A stretch of DNA of 64,000 nucleotides from Bermanella sp047621325 (lineage in GTDB: Bacteria > Pseudomonadota > Gammaproteobacteria > Pseudomonadales > Oceanobacteraceae). The stretch is taken from contig JBLHLT010000016.1 in assembly GCA_047621325.1 (NCBI GenBank), forward strand, positions 25,837 through 89,836, read 5' to 3'. The notes beneath the pieces were generated by a model. The model was not told where the DNA came from. It saw only the letters and a program-made list of their open reading frames with translations, and searched no databases. Positions 18,148-26,668 of this stretch are shown in pieces (the first letter of the stretch is position 1; each line of letters starts with the position of its first letter). The translations under genes were made by a program, and so were the position numbers.

Positions 18148-18594
18148 TTATTTTACGCAGTATTTCGTGACATCTTTTTGCGCATCTTGGATCAGGTTTT
18201 CACGACCTTTTTCGTCATACCATTCTCGCTCCCCGTTCTCTAGCGTCTTGTAGATGCGTCCATTATTTTGTAAATCGATTAGGCGTTGGTTCGCTTTTTT
18301 GCAGTTTTCAGCCATCCGCTCTGCATCTGCTGCCGCTTGTTTTTCTTCTTCTGACTCAGTGGTGCGATCCACTACTTGTTCATGAAGCTGCTGACGCATT
18401 TTTTGTAACTGCTCATTAGCCTGCTTGGCATTGGCGGCTTTTGGTGTATCGATGGCAACGTTTTCAGATGCGGTTTTTTCTGGCGGAAACTGAGAAAAGT
18501 GAGTTTGGCCGTTTTCATCAATCCATTTATAGACTTGGCCTGCATGTGCTGGTGTGAATATAACTAAGGTAAAAAGTAGGGTTATTAGGCGCAT
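18148..18594 (-). CDS. DUF4124 exported protein
   Basis: A 148-aa periplasmic protein with signal peptide MRLITLLFTLVIFTPAHAG and the DUF4124 motif VYKWIDENGQTHFSQFPP directly after it. A Gln/Glu-rich helical region (about 60-105) and a short basic C-terminal domain follow. The frame is open 20 codons further upstream but ATG 18594 gives a proper signal peptide. Function of DUF4124 is unknown. Its gene converges with pgeF and is divergent from the ilvIH leader. Confidence 0.82.
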   Translation of the reverse strand: MRLITLLFTLVIFTPAHAGQVYKWIDENGQTHFSQFPPEKTASENVAIDTPKAANAKQANEQLQKMRQQLHEQVVDRTTESEEEKQAAADAERMAENCKKANQRLIDLQNNGRIYKTLENGEREWYDEKGRENLIQDAQKDVTKYCVK

Positions 18595-18784
18595 ATTTCG
18601 AATTCTTTTTGTGTTTATAAAATCATTAAAGGGCAACTGTAACGGTTTTTGCACAAAAGCAAAGCATCAAGTGCTCAGAACATTAAATGTCAAGCAAAAT
18701 CAAGGCTATATCGCCTTATTTGGCTTGACTTAAAGAGTGGTGCTGTCAAAATTAGCAGCCCAAAATTTTAGCCTTTAACGGACA

Positions 18785-19024
18785 CCCCCGTTCAGGCATT
18801 TGGCGATCTTTCTGGGATGATGACCTCATCCTAGCCGAATTCGAATCAGTTGCCTAAGATGCAACTGATCTTGGTGAATAACTACAAGCTATTCATCACC
18901 CGTTACATTCTGGTTGAATACCAGTACGGTGCGGTAGTTTTGACGATGGTTTAACGTCAAGCGATCCTATTGCAATGAATTTCCTGCTCGCACACGGCGA
19001 GCATGCGGATGAGAGGACAAAACG
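18785..19024 (+). promoter_or_regulatory. Structured leader RNA region upstream of ilvIH
   Basis: Six stem-loops follow each other before ilvI. H1: 18815-18820/18826-18831. H2: 18845-18853/18861-18869, 9 bp perfect. H3: 18875-18880/18890-18895. H4: 18910-18913/18921-18924, extended by CCG/CGG pairing (18900-18902 with 18927-18929). H5: 18940-18945/18955-18960. H6: 18985-18991/18997-19003, 7 bp. No T-run follows any stem, so a classical intrinsic terminator is not visible. H6 ends 7 nt before the Shine-Dalgarno GAGAGGA (19011-19017). A published ilvB-associated motif of marine gammaproteobacteria exists (ilvB-OMG), but identity to it is unverified. Confidence 0.65.
18859..18954 (+). CDS. Candidate branched-chain-rich leader peptide (31 aa)
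   Basis: An ATG-started frame of 31 codons within the ilvIH leader contains 5 Leu, 3 Ile and 5 Val (13 of 31), ending AVVLTMV before TAA. The composition fits an ilv attenuation leader peptide. Against it, no Shine-Dalgarno is visible and the start codon lies at the edge of hairpin H2. It may be a chance frame across a structured RNA. Confidence 0.35.
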   Translation: MQLILVNNYKLFITRYILVEYQYGAVVLTMV

Positions 19025-20749
19025 GTGGAAATGCTTTCCGGCGGTGAAATGTTAGTACGCTCCCTTCACGAAGAGGGTGTTGAGTATGTTTATGGTTACC
19101 CAGGTGGTAGCCTTTTGCACGTGTATGACGCGTTTTATCAACAAGAAGCGGTCAAGCACGTCTTAGTTCGTCACGAACAAGCGGCAACACACATGGCAGA
19201 CGGCTATGCCCGTGCCACAGGTAAGCCTGGTGTTGTCATGGTGACGTCTGGCCCTGGTGCTACCAATACGATTACTGGTATTGCTACAGCGTTTACTGAC
19301 TCTATTCCTATGGTTGTTATTACAGGCCAAGTAATGAGTCACTTGATTGGTGATGATGCGTTCCAAGAAACCGACATGATGGGTATTTCTCGTCCGATCG
19401 TTAAGCACAGCTTTAGCATTAAGCACCCAAGCGAAATCGCTGAGACAGTGAAAAAGGCTTTTTATATTGCGACATCGGGCCGCCCTGGGCCTGTGGTCAT
19501 TGATATACCTAAAGATATGACCGTACCAAACGATCGTCATGAATTCTCTTATCCTAAAAAAGTAAAAATTCGTTCTTACGCGCCACCAGTAAAAGGTCAT
19601 AGTGGCCAAATCCGTAAAGCGGTTGAGTTATTGTTAGCGGCTAAGCGCCCAATGATTTATTCCGGCGGTGGTGTTGTATTGGGTCAAGCGTCTGAGCAAC
19701 TGCGTAAATTAGTACGTGAATTAAATTATCCTATTACTCAAACCCTAATGGGCTTGGGTGCCTATCCGGCGACTGATCGTCAGTCATTGGGTATGTTGGG
19801 TATGCACGGTTCTTACGAAGCAAATATGGCAATGCATCACTCTGATGTGATTTTGGCAATTGGTGCACGCTTTGACGATCGTGTAACAAACGCGGTTAGT
19901 AAATTTTGCCCTGATGCAAAAATTGTACACATTGATATTGACCCGTCTTCAATTTCAAAAACGGTAACGGTTGATATTCCAATTGTTGGCCCTGTAGATA
20001 GCGTATTGGATGACTTCCTTGAAATCATTGCTGAAATTGGCCAAAAACCAGATAAAAAAGCGATTGAATCTTGGTGGAAGCAAATTGAAGAGTGGCGCAA
20101 GCGTCACGGCGGCGAATACGAGAAAAATGACAACGGCTTGCTAAAACCGCAAGAAGCCATCGAAGGTTTATGGAAAGCCACTAATGGTGATGCGTATATT
20201 TGTTCTGACGTAGGTCAGCACCAAATGTTTGCGGCGCAATATTACAAGTTTGATAAGCCAAACCGTTGGATCAACTCAGGCGGTCTTGGCACCATGGGTT
20301 TTGGTTTCCCTGCTGCTATGGGGGTTAAATTAAACTTCCCTGATGAGATGGTAGTGTGTGTAACTGGTGAAGGTTCGATTCAAATGAACATTCAAGAAAT
20401 GTCGACCTGTTTACAGTACGGCATTCCGGTGAAAATTTTCTGTCTAAACAACGGCTATCTTGGCATGGTTCGCCAGTGGCAAGATATGAACTACGAAGGT
20501 CGCCACTCAAGTTCATACATGGAGTCATTACCAGATTGGACTATGCTAGCTGAAAGTTATGGTCACGTTGGTATCAACGTTGAAACCAAAGACCAGCTTC
20601 AAGGTGCAATGGATGACTGTTTTGGTAAGTACAAAGACCGTCTTGTTTTTGTAAACGTTGTAGTAGATCCAGAAGAACATGTTTACCCAATGCAGGTGCC
20701 AATGGGAACCATGCGTGACATGTGGTTAAGTAAAACGGAGCGCACCTAA
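19025..20749 (+). CDS. ilvI: Acetolactate synthase large subunit IlvI
   Basis: A 574-aa catalytic subunit of acetohydroxyacid synthase, first common step of Ile/Val/Leu synthesis. The TPP N-domain has YGYPGGS and catalytic Glu51 (VRHEQAATH). The C-terminal TPP motif reads GEGS-x-QMN rather than the common GDGS, with LNN at its end. The start is GTG 19025, 7 nt after GAGAGGA; ATG 19031 is too far from it. The ilvH start overlaps its stop (TAATG). ilvC is not next door. Confidence 0.95.
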   Translation: MEMLSGGEMLVRSLHEEGVEYVYGYPGGSLLHVYDAFYQQEAVKHVLVRHEQAATHMADGYARATGKPGVVMVTSGPGATNTITGIATAFTDSIPMVVITGQVMSHLIGDDAFQETDMMGISRPIVKHSFSIKHPSEIAETVKKAFYIATSGRPGPVVIDIPKDMTVPNDRHEFSYPKKVKIRSYAPPVKGHSGQIRKAVELLLAAKRPMIYSGGGVVLGQASEQLRKLVRELNYPITQTLMGLGAYPATDRQSLGMLGMHGSYEANMAMHHSDVILAIGARFDDRVTNAVSKFCPDAKIVHIDIDPSSISKTVTVDIPIVGPVDSVLDDFLEIIAEIGQKPDKKAIESWWKQIEEWRKRHGGEYEKNDNGLLKPQEAIEGLWKATNGDAYICSDVGQHQMFAAQYYKFDKPNRWINSGGLGTMGFGFPAAMGVKLNFPDEMVVCVTGEGSIQMNIQEMSTCLQYGIPVKIFCLNNGYLGMVRQWQDMNYEGRHSSSYMESLPDWTMLAESYGHVGINVETKDQLQGAMDDCFGKYKDRLVFVNVVVDPEEHVYPMQVPMGTMRDMWLSKTERT

Positions 20750-21240
20750 TGAGACATATAATTTCGATTTTATTAGAAAACGAACCAGGTGCTTTGGCAC
20801 GTGTGGTTGGTTTGTTTGCACAGCGTTCTTATAACATTGAAACGTTAACGGTTGCGCCAACAGAAGACCCAACACTTTCGCGTATGACCATTACTACGTC
20901 AGGTCCTGACCGTGTTATCGAGCAAATTACCAAACAATTAAATAAATTAATTGAAGTGGTTAAGCTGGTGGATTTAACAGAAGGCGCGCATCTTGAGCGT
21001 GAACTGATGTTGATCAAAGTGAAAGCATCTGGTTCTCAGCGTGCTGAAATTAAACGTACAGCGGATATTTTCCGTGGTCAAATTGTAGATGTAACTGCAA
21101 ACGTTTATACCATACAGCTAACCGGTGCCACGGATAAGCTAGAAGCGTTTATCGAAGCCATTGGTACCAACTGTATATTAGAAACAGTTCGTACTGGTGT
21201 ATCTGGTATCGCTCGTGGTGAGAAAACACTGAGCCTATAG
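20749..21240 (+). CDS. ilvH: Acetolactate synthase regulatory subunit IlvH
   Basis: A 163-aa small subunit that activates IlvI and confers valine feedback inhibition. An N-terminal ACT domain (ILLENEPGALARVVGLFAQR, residues 5-24, then YNIETL) is followed by the ALS_ss C-terminal domain. Full family length. One-base overlap with ilvI. Confidence 0.95.
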   Translation: MRHIISILLENEPGALARVVGLFAQRSYNIETLTVAPTEDPTLSRMTITTSGPDRVIEQITKQLNKLIEVVKLVDLTEGAHLERELMLIKVKASGSQRAEIKRTADIFRGQIVDVTANVYTIQLTGATDKLEAFIEAIGTNCILETVRTGVSGIARGEKTLSL

Positions 21241-21259
21241 TTTTTATCTAGGCGAATTC

Positions 21260-21295
21260 AAACGCGTTATCTTTTACGAGGTAACGCGTTTTTTT
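21260..21295 (+). terminator. Terminator of ilvIH
   Basis: AACGCGTTA (21261-21269) pairs with TAACGCGTT (21282-21290), followed by TTTTT. It lies 20 nt past the ilvH stop and just before the convergent chemoreceptor gene ends. Confidence 0.93.
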
Positions 21296-21303
21296 ATGTC
21301 TGA

Positions 21304-23628
21304 TTACTTAGCACCCTGTGAATTGGTCACTTTGAAGCGTTCCATTAAAATATTAATGCCAGAAGAAATGGCATTAATCTGCTCAACAGCATGGGCTACG
21401 TCTTTTGCGGTAGTCGTAATGTCTTCACTGATGCCATTAATGGTTTCAAGTTGTTGAGTAATTTCTTTTGAAGTAGCCAGTTGTTCAATGGTAGCCGTTG
21501 CGATGGTGTCGGTTCTTGATTGCACATTTTGTACTTTGACGGATAGCTGATCTAAATTCTTCGCCACCGAAGATAACGTTTCAGAGCCTTGTTGTGCTCG
21601 TGTGGATGAATCCAGAATACTATTGGCAGTATACTGAGCAGCCTTTTGTAACTCATCCATTTTTTGTTGAATTTCAATCGTCGTCTTTTGTGTGCGTCCG
21701 GCTAGCGTACGTACTTCATCAGCCACCACAGCAAACCCTCGGCCTTGTTCGCCTGCTCGTGCAGCTTCTATTGCTGCATTTAAAGCTAGTAAGTTTGTTT
21801 GGTCAGCGATTGATGTGATGGTGGACAGTACATCTTTGATGGCATCAACTTCAGATTCTAGCTGTTTGACGGCATCACTTGAATTACCGAGATTTTCAAC
21901 CAGCTGGTTGATTTTTGCTGAGGCTTCTCTTGAGGTTTTTGCACTATTGTTTGCCTCATCGGCAGCCTCACTAGCATCATGGCTAGCGGCTTCGGTATTT
22001 TGGGCAACTTCCAAAAAGCTTTTGTTATATTCTTCCATGGCAGAGCTCACCATAAAAGTAGATGTTTTTTGAGAGTCTGTACTGATTGAACTTTTTGAGG
22101 CTGATGTGCTTAAACGTTCAGAAAGATTATTCAAACTATTTGATGATATTTGTACCTGCTCAACAATGCCCTCTATTTGAGCAATAAAGTCATTAAAGCT
22201 AGAACCTACTTGCTGTAGTTCCGAAAAATTTTGTTGGCCTATACGCTGAGTGAGATCTCCGTCACCGGTGGAAATATCTATGAAACGATCCGCTATGGAA
22301 TGAATGGGTGAAGATAGTCGACGACCAATAATAGTGGCAATAATAGCAGCAATACTGCTGAGTACTAATGCGATGAAAATGGTTGAAATAAGTTGGCTAT
22401 GCTCTAGTACATACACCCATTTTAGGGATTCTTCTACATCCATTTCGCTCATCAGTGCCCAGCGAATATCTTCATCCACATTAATATAGGTGTAGGAGCT
22501 GAATACAGGTACATTTCGATAGTCAATGATTTCAATAAAACCACTTTCACCCGCCAGGGCTCGATTTACACTCTCAGAATTTACAGGTTGAATCCCAATA
22601 GTCGTTGATTTAGCAGCAACAAGCTTGGCGATATCTTGCATGTTATTTTTTGATATTAGATCGATATAAGCATCAGGGTCCTCGATATAAAAACGGGACT
22701 CTGTTAACAAGTGTTTATCTTTAGTAACAATATACGCTTCACCAGAGTCACCATAACCAGCTTTCTTCCAGTTTTTGTTACTGGTCATAACATCGTTAAT
22801 GCGACCAATTGGGAACTGGTAGATTAAAATGCCAACCAAATTGTCACCTTGAAAAATTGGAGAAGAAATAAAGCTCGCAGGACTTTCATAGGATGGGGTA
22901 TAAGGGGTGAAATCCACAAAAGCAGCTTCACCTTTATTAATCTTGAGTGCTTTTTTATAGGCTTGAGCAATGCCAGATTGACTGTATGGCCCTGTTTTTA
23001 AATTGGTTGCGAAATCCAGTTCTTTGTAAACCGAGTAGACAATATCGCCTCGATCAGGTGATACGATGAAAACGTCATAGTACCCATTAACCGATAAAAA
23101 TTGGTTGAATTCATTATGATATTTAGCATGAATGTCATCGTATTGCGGTATTTGGTTAGAGGCGATTAGACTATTCTTTTCACCTAAAGGGTAAGTGTTG
23201 CTTGCGATATAGGCGTGTTGGAACGCCCTTGCCTTGTCTGAGATTGCGCTGAATAAATTCTGATTTAAGCTTTGCTTATTGAGTAAATTGTACTGTTGTT
23301 TGAATTGCGTATTGTAGAAGCCTTCTAACTCAGAAAAGTTGGTAGTAGTTACTTGGTGGTCATTAAATGCCTGAGTAAACTCAACAGCGGCATCAATTGT
23401 CAGTAAAGAGCTTGCTTCAAATTGAATTTGTTGGCGCATGGCATCCAATTGCGCCTCAATATTAAGTTTCTTTTCTTCTCGTTCTGAGGTGAGATGTTCT
23501 TCTGAGGTGTGTGTGAATGCTTCGATGGCATCTTTATGTAAGGCTACTTGTAATACGGTGGCTAGCAATATAATTGAGAACATTGATACGCCACAAAAAC
23601 TTAGAATTAATCTTAACTTTAAACTCAT
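21304..23628 (-). CDS. Methyl-accepting chemotaxis protein (double-Cache type)
   Basis: A 774-aa chemoreceptor: membrane segment at about 7-29, a large periplasmic Cache-like sensor (SPDRGDIVYSVYKELDFATNL region), second membrane segment near 415-437, HAMP linker, then the signalling domain with the hairpin tip DQTNLLALNAAIEAARAGEQ and GRGFAVVADEVRTLA. No C-terminal CheR-tethering pentapeptide is present (ends NSQGAK). The ligand is unknown. Its sensor domain resembles that of the second receptor at 59030-61384. The BLUF gene is divergent from its start. Confidence 0.93.
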   Translation of the reverse strand: MSLKLRLILSFCGVSMFSIILLATVLQVALHKDAIEAFTHTSEEHLTSEREEKKLNIEAQLDAMRQQIQFEASSLLTIDAAVEFTQAFNDHQVTTTNFSELEGFYNTQFKQQYNLLNKQSLNQNLFSAISDKARAFQHAYIASNTYPLGEKNSLIASNQIPQYDDIHAKYHNEFNQFLSVNGYYDVFIVSPDRGDIVYSVYKELDFATNLKTGPYSQSGIAQAYKKALKINKGEAAFVDFTPYTPSYESPASFISSPIFQGDNLVGILIYQFPIGRINDVMTSNKNWKKAGYGDSGEAYIVTKDKHLLTESRFYIEDPDAYIDLISKNNMQDIAKLVAAKSTTIGIQPVNSESVNRALAGESGFIEIIDYRNVPVFSSYTYINVDEDIRWALMSEMDVEESLKWVYVLEHSQLISTIFIALVLSSIAAIIATIIGRRLSSPIHSIADRFIDISTGDGDLTQRIGQQNFSELQQVGSSFNDFIAQIEGIVEQVQISSNSLNNLSERLSTSASKSSISTDSQKTSTFMVSSAMEEYNKSFLEVAQNTEAASHDASEAADEANNSAKTSREASAKINQLVENLGNSSDAVKQLESEVDAIKDVLSTITSIADQTNLLALNAAIEAARAGEQGRGFAVVADEVRTLAGRTQKTTIEIQQKMDELQKAAQYTANSILDSSTRAQQGSETLSSVAKNLDQLSVKVQNVQSRTDTIATATIEQLATSKEITQQLETINGISEDITTTAKDVAHAVEQINAISSGINILMERFKVTNSQGAK

Positions 23629-23778
23629 AAATGCACCATCAATGCTTTTAAATTATAAATAGGTTTTTTTTAATATGTAAAAATTATTTTAGAGCCTCCT
23701 TTGGAGCAAGATATGTAAACCCTCCTATTAAATCTAGACTAATATTTAATAAGTTCTTTATTTAATGAGTTTTCCGTC

Positions 23779-24198
23779 ATGTATTTAATGCGTTTGATTT
23801 ATTGCAGTAAGGTGACAAATATCTTTAAAACCGAGGATATAGACCATATCTTGGAAACCGCACGTAAGCGAAATAAAGATCAAAACATAACAGGTGTCTT
23901 ATGCTTTAATCGGAAGTATTTCTTGCAGTGTATTGAAGGGAGTAGAGAAGCGATCAACGATGCTTACCATCGAATTTTAAAAGACCCTCGCCACGACGGT
24001 ATTATTTTGCTTGGTTACTGCCAAATTAGTCATAGGGACTTTGCTACGTGGCAAATGGCGTTTGTGCCTGAGAAAAAAGTTACAGATGAAATTAACTTAA
24101 AGTACTCTCAAACCCGTGACTTTGATCCGTTTACAATGAACGGAGAAAGCACCTATCAAATGTTATTGGAATTAAGTAAGAATATTCCCGCTGTTTAA
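23779..24198 (+). CDS. Stand-alone BLUF blue-light sensor protein
   Basis: A 139-aa short BLUF protein binding FAD. The key residues line up exactly with the PixD numbering: Tyr8 (LIYCS), Gln50 (YFLQ) and Trp91 (TWQMAF), with Asn36 and the ITGVL strand between. After the ~95-residue sensor only a ~40-residue tail follows, so it signals through protein partners rather than a fused output. Divergent from a chemoreceptor gene (150 nt) and convergent with the EamA gene. The partner is not identifiable here. Confidence 0.88.
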   Translation: MYLMRLIYCSKVTNIFKTEDIDHILETARKRNKDQNITGVLCFNRKYFLQCIEGSREAINDAYHRILKDPRHDGIILLGYCQISHRDFATWQMAFVPEKKVTDEINLKYSQTRDFDPFTMNGESTYQMLLELSKNIPAV

Positions 24199-24213
24199 TA
24201 GGCGCTTATTGGA

Positions 24214-25080
24214 TTACTTGCTAATCAAAAACACCCCTAAAATTACCAGACCCAACCCTGCTAGGTGAAACCCAGTTAGGGTTTCACCTAATATCCAAAC
24301 CGCTAAAAGTGTTGTAAATAAAGGACCTGTGGTTCCGGTTATCGCGGTGCGCTCTGAACCAATACGCGCAATGGCCGCACTCATGGCGTAGCTTGGAATC
24401 ACGGTACTAAAAAATGCGAGGGCAAAGCCATAGCCATAAATAGTGGCTGAATAATTTAAAATATTTTCTACGGGTGTATGCAGTAAATTAACCTGAGTAA
24501 ATAGGCAAGAACTTACCATTGCCAACGACGTAAATAACCCAGCCCCCAGTTTTTCAATAAGTGGTTTGCTCAGTAATACATATATTGCAAATGTGATCGC
24601 GCAACTGAGCATGAGCATTAATCCAAGCCAAGAGCCATGTAATGTGAATTCACCGGGTAGCAGTACGATTAAACCGCCATAAACAATCATAACCGCAAGC
24701 ATTACATTTTTAGAGGGCATTTTTTTATCCCAAGCCGCTTTGATTAAAACGACTAAACTAGGATAGGCATACAAAATAATGCGCTCGGCATGAGCGCTAA
24801 TACTTTCAAGCGCTAATAAATCAAGATAACTCGATAAGAAATAACCCAAAAATCCAGTGGCAATAGCAGACGCGATGTGACGTTTTTTACCTATTAATTG
24901 TGACGATTGCCAAATTAAGAGGGCTAAGTAAAAAGGAAATGCAAACCACATACGCAACACCATTAAACCTTCGCTATTAGCGCCCAGTGCGTACGCTTCT
25001 TTTATTAGAATAGGTTTTAATGAAAACATAAAGCTGGCCAGTAAAGCCAAACCTAATCCTATTTTAAATTGTGTTGTCAC
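24214..25080 (-). CDS. EamA/DMT family transporter
   Basis: A 288-aa inner-membrane transporter with ten predicted segments in two EamA repeats, beginning LGLALLASFMFSLKPILIKE. The substrate (metabolite or amino-acid efflux) cannot be told from sequence. Start is GTG 25080, 8 nt after an AAGG. Convergent with the BLUF gene (15-nt gap); the 362-nt region upstream holds divergent promoters with the MFS gene but no other recognisable element. Confidence 0.88.
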   Translation of the reverse strand: MTTQFKIGLGLALLASFMFSLKPILIKEAYALGANSEGLMVLRMWFAFPFYLALLIWQSSQLIGKKRHIASAIATGFLGYFLSSYLDLLALESISAHAERIILYAYPSLVVLIKAAWDKKMPSKNVMLAVMIVYGGLIVLLPGEFTLHGSWLGLMLMLSCAITFAIYVLLSKPLIEKLGAGLFTSLAMVSSCLFTQVNLLHTPVENILNYSATIYGYGFALAFFSTVIPSYAMSAAIARIGSERTAITGTTGPLFTTLLAVWILGETLTGFHLAGLGLVILGVFLISK

Positions 25081-25442
25081 AGTGGTTACCTTAAGTTTAC
25101 GACCAATATATAAATTGACTAACGACAGTCTTTATCGAGTGTTAAGCAGGGATCACGGGTGGAATCTTACAGCGCTTTTTATTTTTATAGTACAAACGAT
25201 TGCGGATACTTCTAGTTAGGCATCATATGTACGGATTAATGATTGTGTTATTAAAGCGAGTTTTCCCTAGGGCTTCAAGGATTGTTCTTATTAAAATCAA
25301 TTTACATCGCTTATTTATGCAGGTTGTATGAGAATAACGCTACTATAGGTGATAGAGTCAGCACTGGTTAGAGTGATGCTTTGTTTGTATGTGGTTTATG
25401 TAATTTAATTATTTTAATGGGTGTTCAAAGAAGGGCGTATAA
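25081..25442. other. Divergent intergenic region, no gene seen
   Basis: 362 nt between the divergent EamA and MFS genes. It contains AT-rich stretches compatible with two promoters and the AAGGG ribosome site (25431-25435) of the MFS gene. I found no reading frame, RNA gene or significant repeat. Confidence 0.6.
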
Positions 25443-26630
25443 GTGTTTACAATTCCTTACCCTGTGTGGTTAATCGCTTTAGCTCAAGCACTTGGCATGC
25501 TTACCGCGCCGATGGTTATATTTGTTGGAGGATTTCTAGGTGTTTTGTTTGCACCATCTGCGGCTTTAGCAACATTACCCGTGGCAGCACTGGTTGTGGG
25601 CGGTGCGGTGACGAGTATGCCAGCTGCCTTTATTATGAAGCGAATTGGTCGTCGAAGTGGTTTTGTCTATGCAACGTTGTTGGCTATTTTAGGTTCGATA
25701 TTGGCATTTTATAGTGTGCGCAATGAGAACTTTTTTGGTTTGTGTTTCAGTGTGTTTTTATTGGGTGGGCATATGGCGTTTGTGCAGCAATTTAGATTTG
25801 CCGCCATTGAATGGGTAACGGCAGATAAGATTGCGATGACGGCCAGTGTAGTGATGTTGGGTGGATTATTAGCGGCATGGTTAGGCCCAGAACTTGCGAT
25901 GCAGGGCAAAGATTTATTTGAACACACATTTAGTGGTAGCTTTATATTGTTGGCGCTTTGCCACGTTGCATTATTAGTTTTATTGAGTGTTATGCCATTT
26001 GCAGAGATTAAACCAGCGGATGATTCGATACTTGTTCAGCGTTCATGGTTTAAATTATTTGCTCAGCCGGGTATTGGTGCCGCTATAGCAAGCGCTGCGG
26101 TGGCGTTTGGCGTGATGAGTTTAATTATGACAGCGACACCTGTGAGTATGAGTGAAATTCAAAATTATCCGCTAGATGACACCAAAATCGTTATTCAAAG
26201 TCATATTATGGCGATGTTTATTCCGTCACTTTTTGCACCTATTTTATTCCGTGTGTTCAGTTTATTCAGTATGTTACTGATGGGCTTGGTGGTTATGAGT
26301 GTTGCGGTCACAATAGCCATCTTGGATCAAAGTTATTGGGGATATTGGAGTGCACTTGTGTGCTTAGGTATTGGCTGGAATTTTTTGTATGTGGGTGGTA
26401 CGGCGTTACTCGCTCAGCAGTACGACCAGCAAGAAAGTTTCACTGTGCAGGCAATGAATGATGTTTGTGTGTTTAGTACGCAAGCGGTGATGTCATTGTG
26501 TGCAGGTTGGATGGTGTTTAATTATGGTTGGTTTGCACTTAATTTAATTGCGGTGCCGTTATTAATGTTTGCGTTGGTATTAATTGCGCGTTGGTATTTT
26601 TTAAATATAAAAACAAAGCAAGCGGCTTGA
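25443..26630 (+). CDS. Major facilitator superfamily transporter
   Basis: A 395-aa membrane protein with about twelve hydrophobic segments and an MFS loop 2-3 signature-like MKRIGRRSG. Substrate unknown. It starts at GTG 25443, 7 nt after AAGGG. The last codons are part of the terminator stem. It stands alone. Confidence 0.85.
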   Translation: MFTIPYPVWLIALAQALGMLTAPMVIFVGGFLGVLFAPSAALATLPVAALVVGGAVTSMPAAFIMKRIGRRSGFVYATLLAILGSILAFYSVRNENFFGLCFSVFLLGGHMAFVQQFRFAAIEWVTADKIAMTASVVMLGGLLAAWLGPELAMQGKDLFEHTFSGSFILLALCHVALLVLLSVMPFAEIKPADDSILVQRSWFKLFAQPGIGAAIASAAVAFGVMSLIMTATPVSMSEIQNYPLDDTKIVIQSHIMAMFIPSLFAPILFRVFSLFSMLLMGLVVMSVAVTIAILDQSYWGYWSALVCLGIGWNFLYVGGTALLAQQYDQQESFTVQAMNDVCVFSTQAVMSLCAGWMVFNYGWFALNLIAVPLLMFALVLIARWYFLNIKTKQAA

Positions 26631-26651
26631 TAGGCCGCTTGTTTTTATTTT
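26619..26651 (+). terminator. Terminator overlapping the MFS stop codon
   Basis: CAAGCGGC (26619-26626) pairs with GCCGCTTG (26634-26641); the TGA stop is in the loop and TTTTTATTTT follows. Confidence 0.92.
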
Positions 26652-26668
26652 CTTATTTCATTTTATAA

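Noticed and set aside
18985..19003. Classical attenuator terminator in the ilv leader
   Set aside because: The last stem before ilvI is followed by TGCGGATGAGAGG with no T-run, so it is not an intrinsic terminator.
19163..19609. 148-codon minus-strand frame inside ilvI
   Set aside because: It is antisense to a fully typical IlvI with catalytic motifs; composition is that of a shadow frame.
20340..20420. Defective acetolactate synthase because of GEGS instead of GDGS
   Set aside because: All other motifs and length are normal, and I recall the Glu variant in related IlvI proteins; loss of function is not supported.
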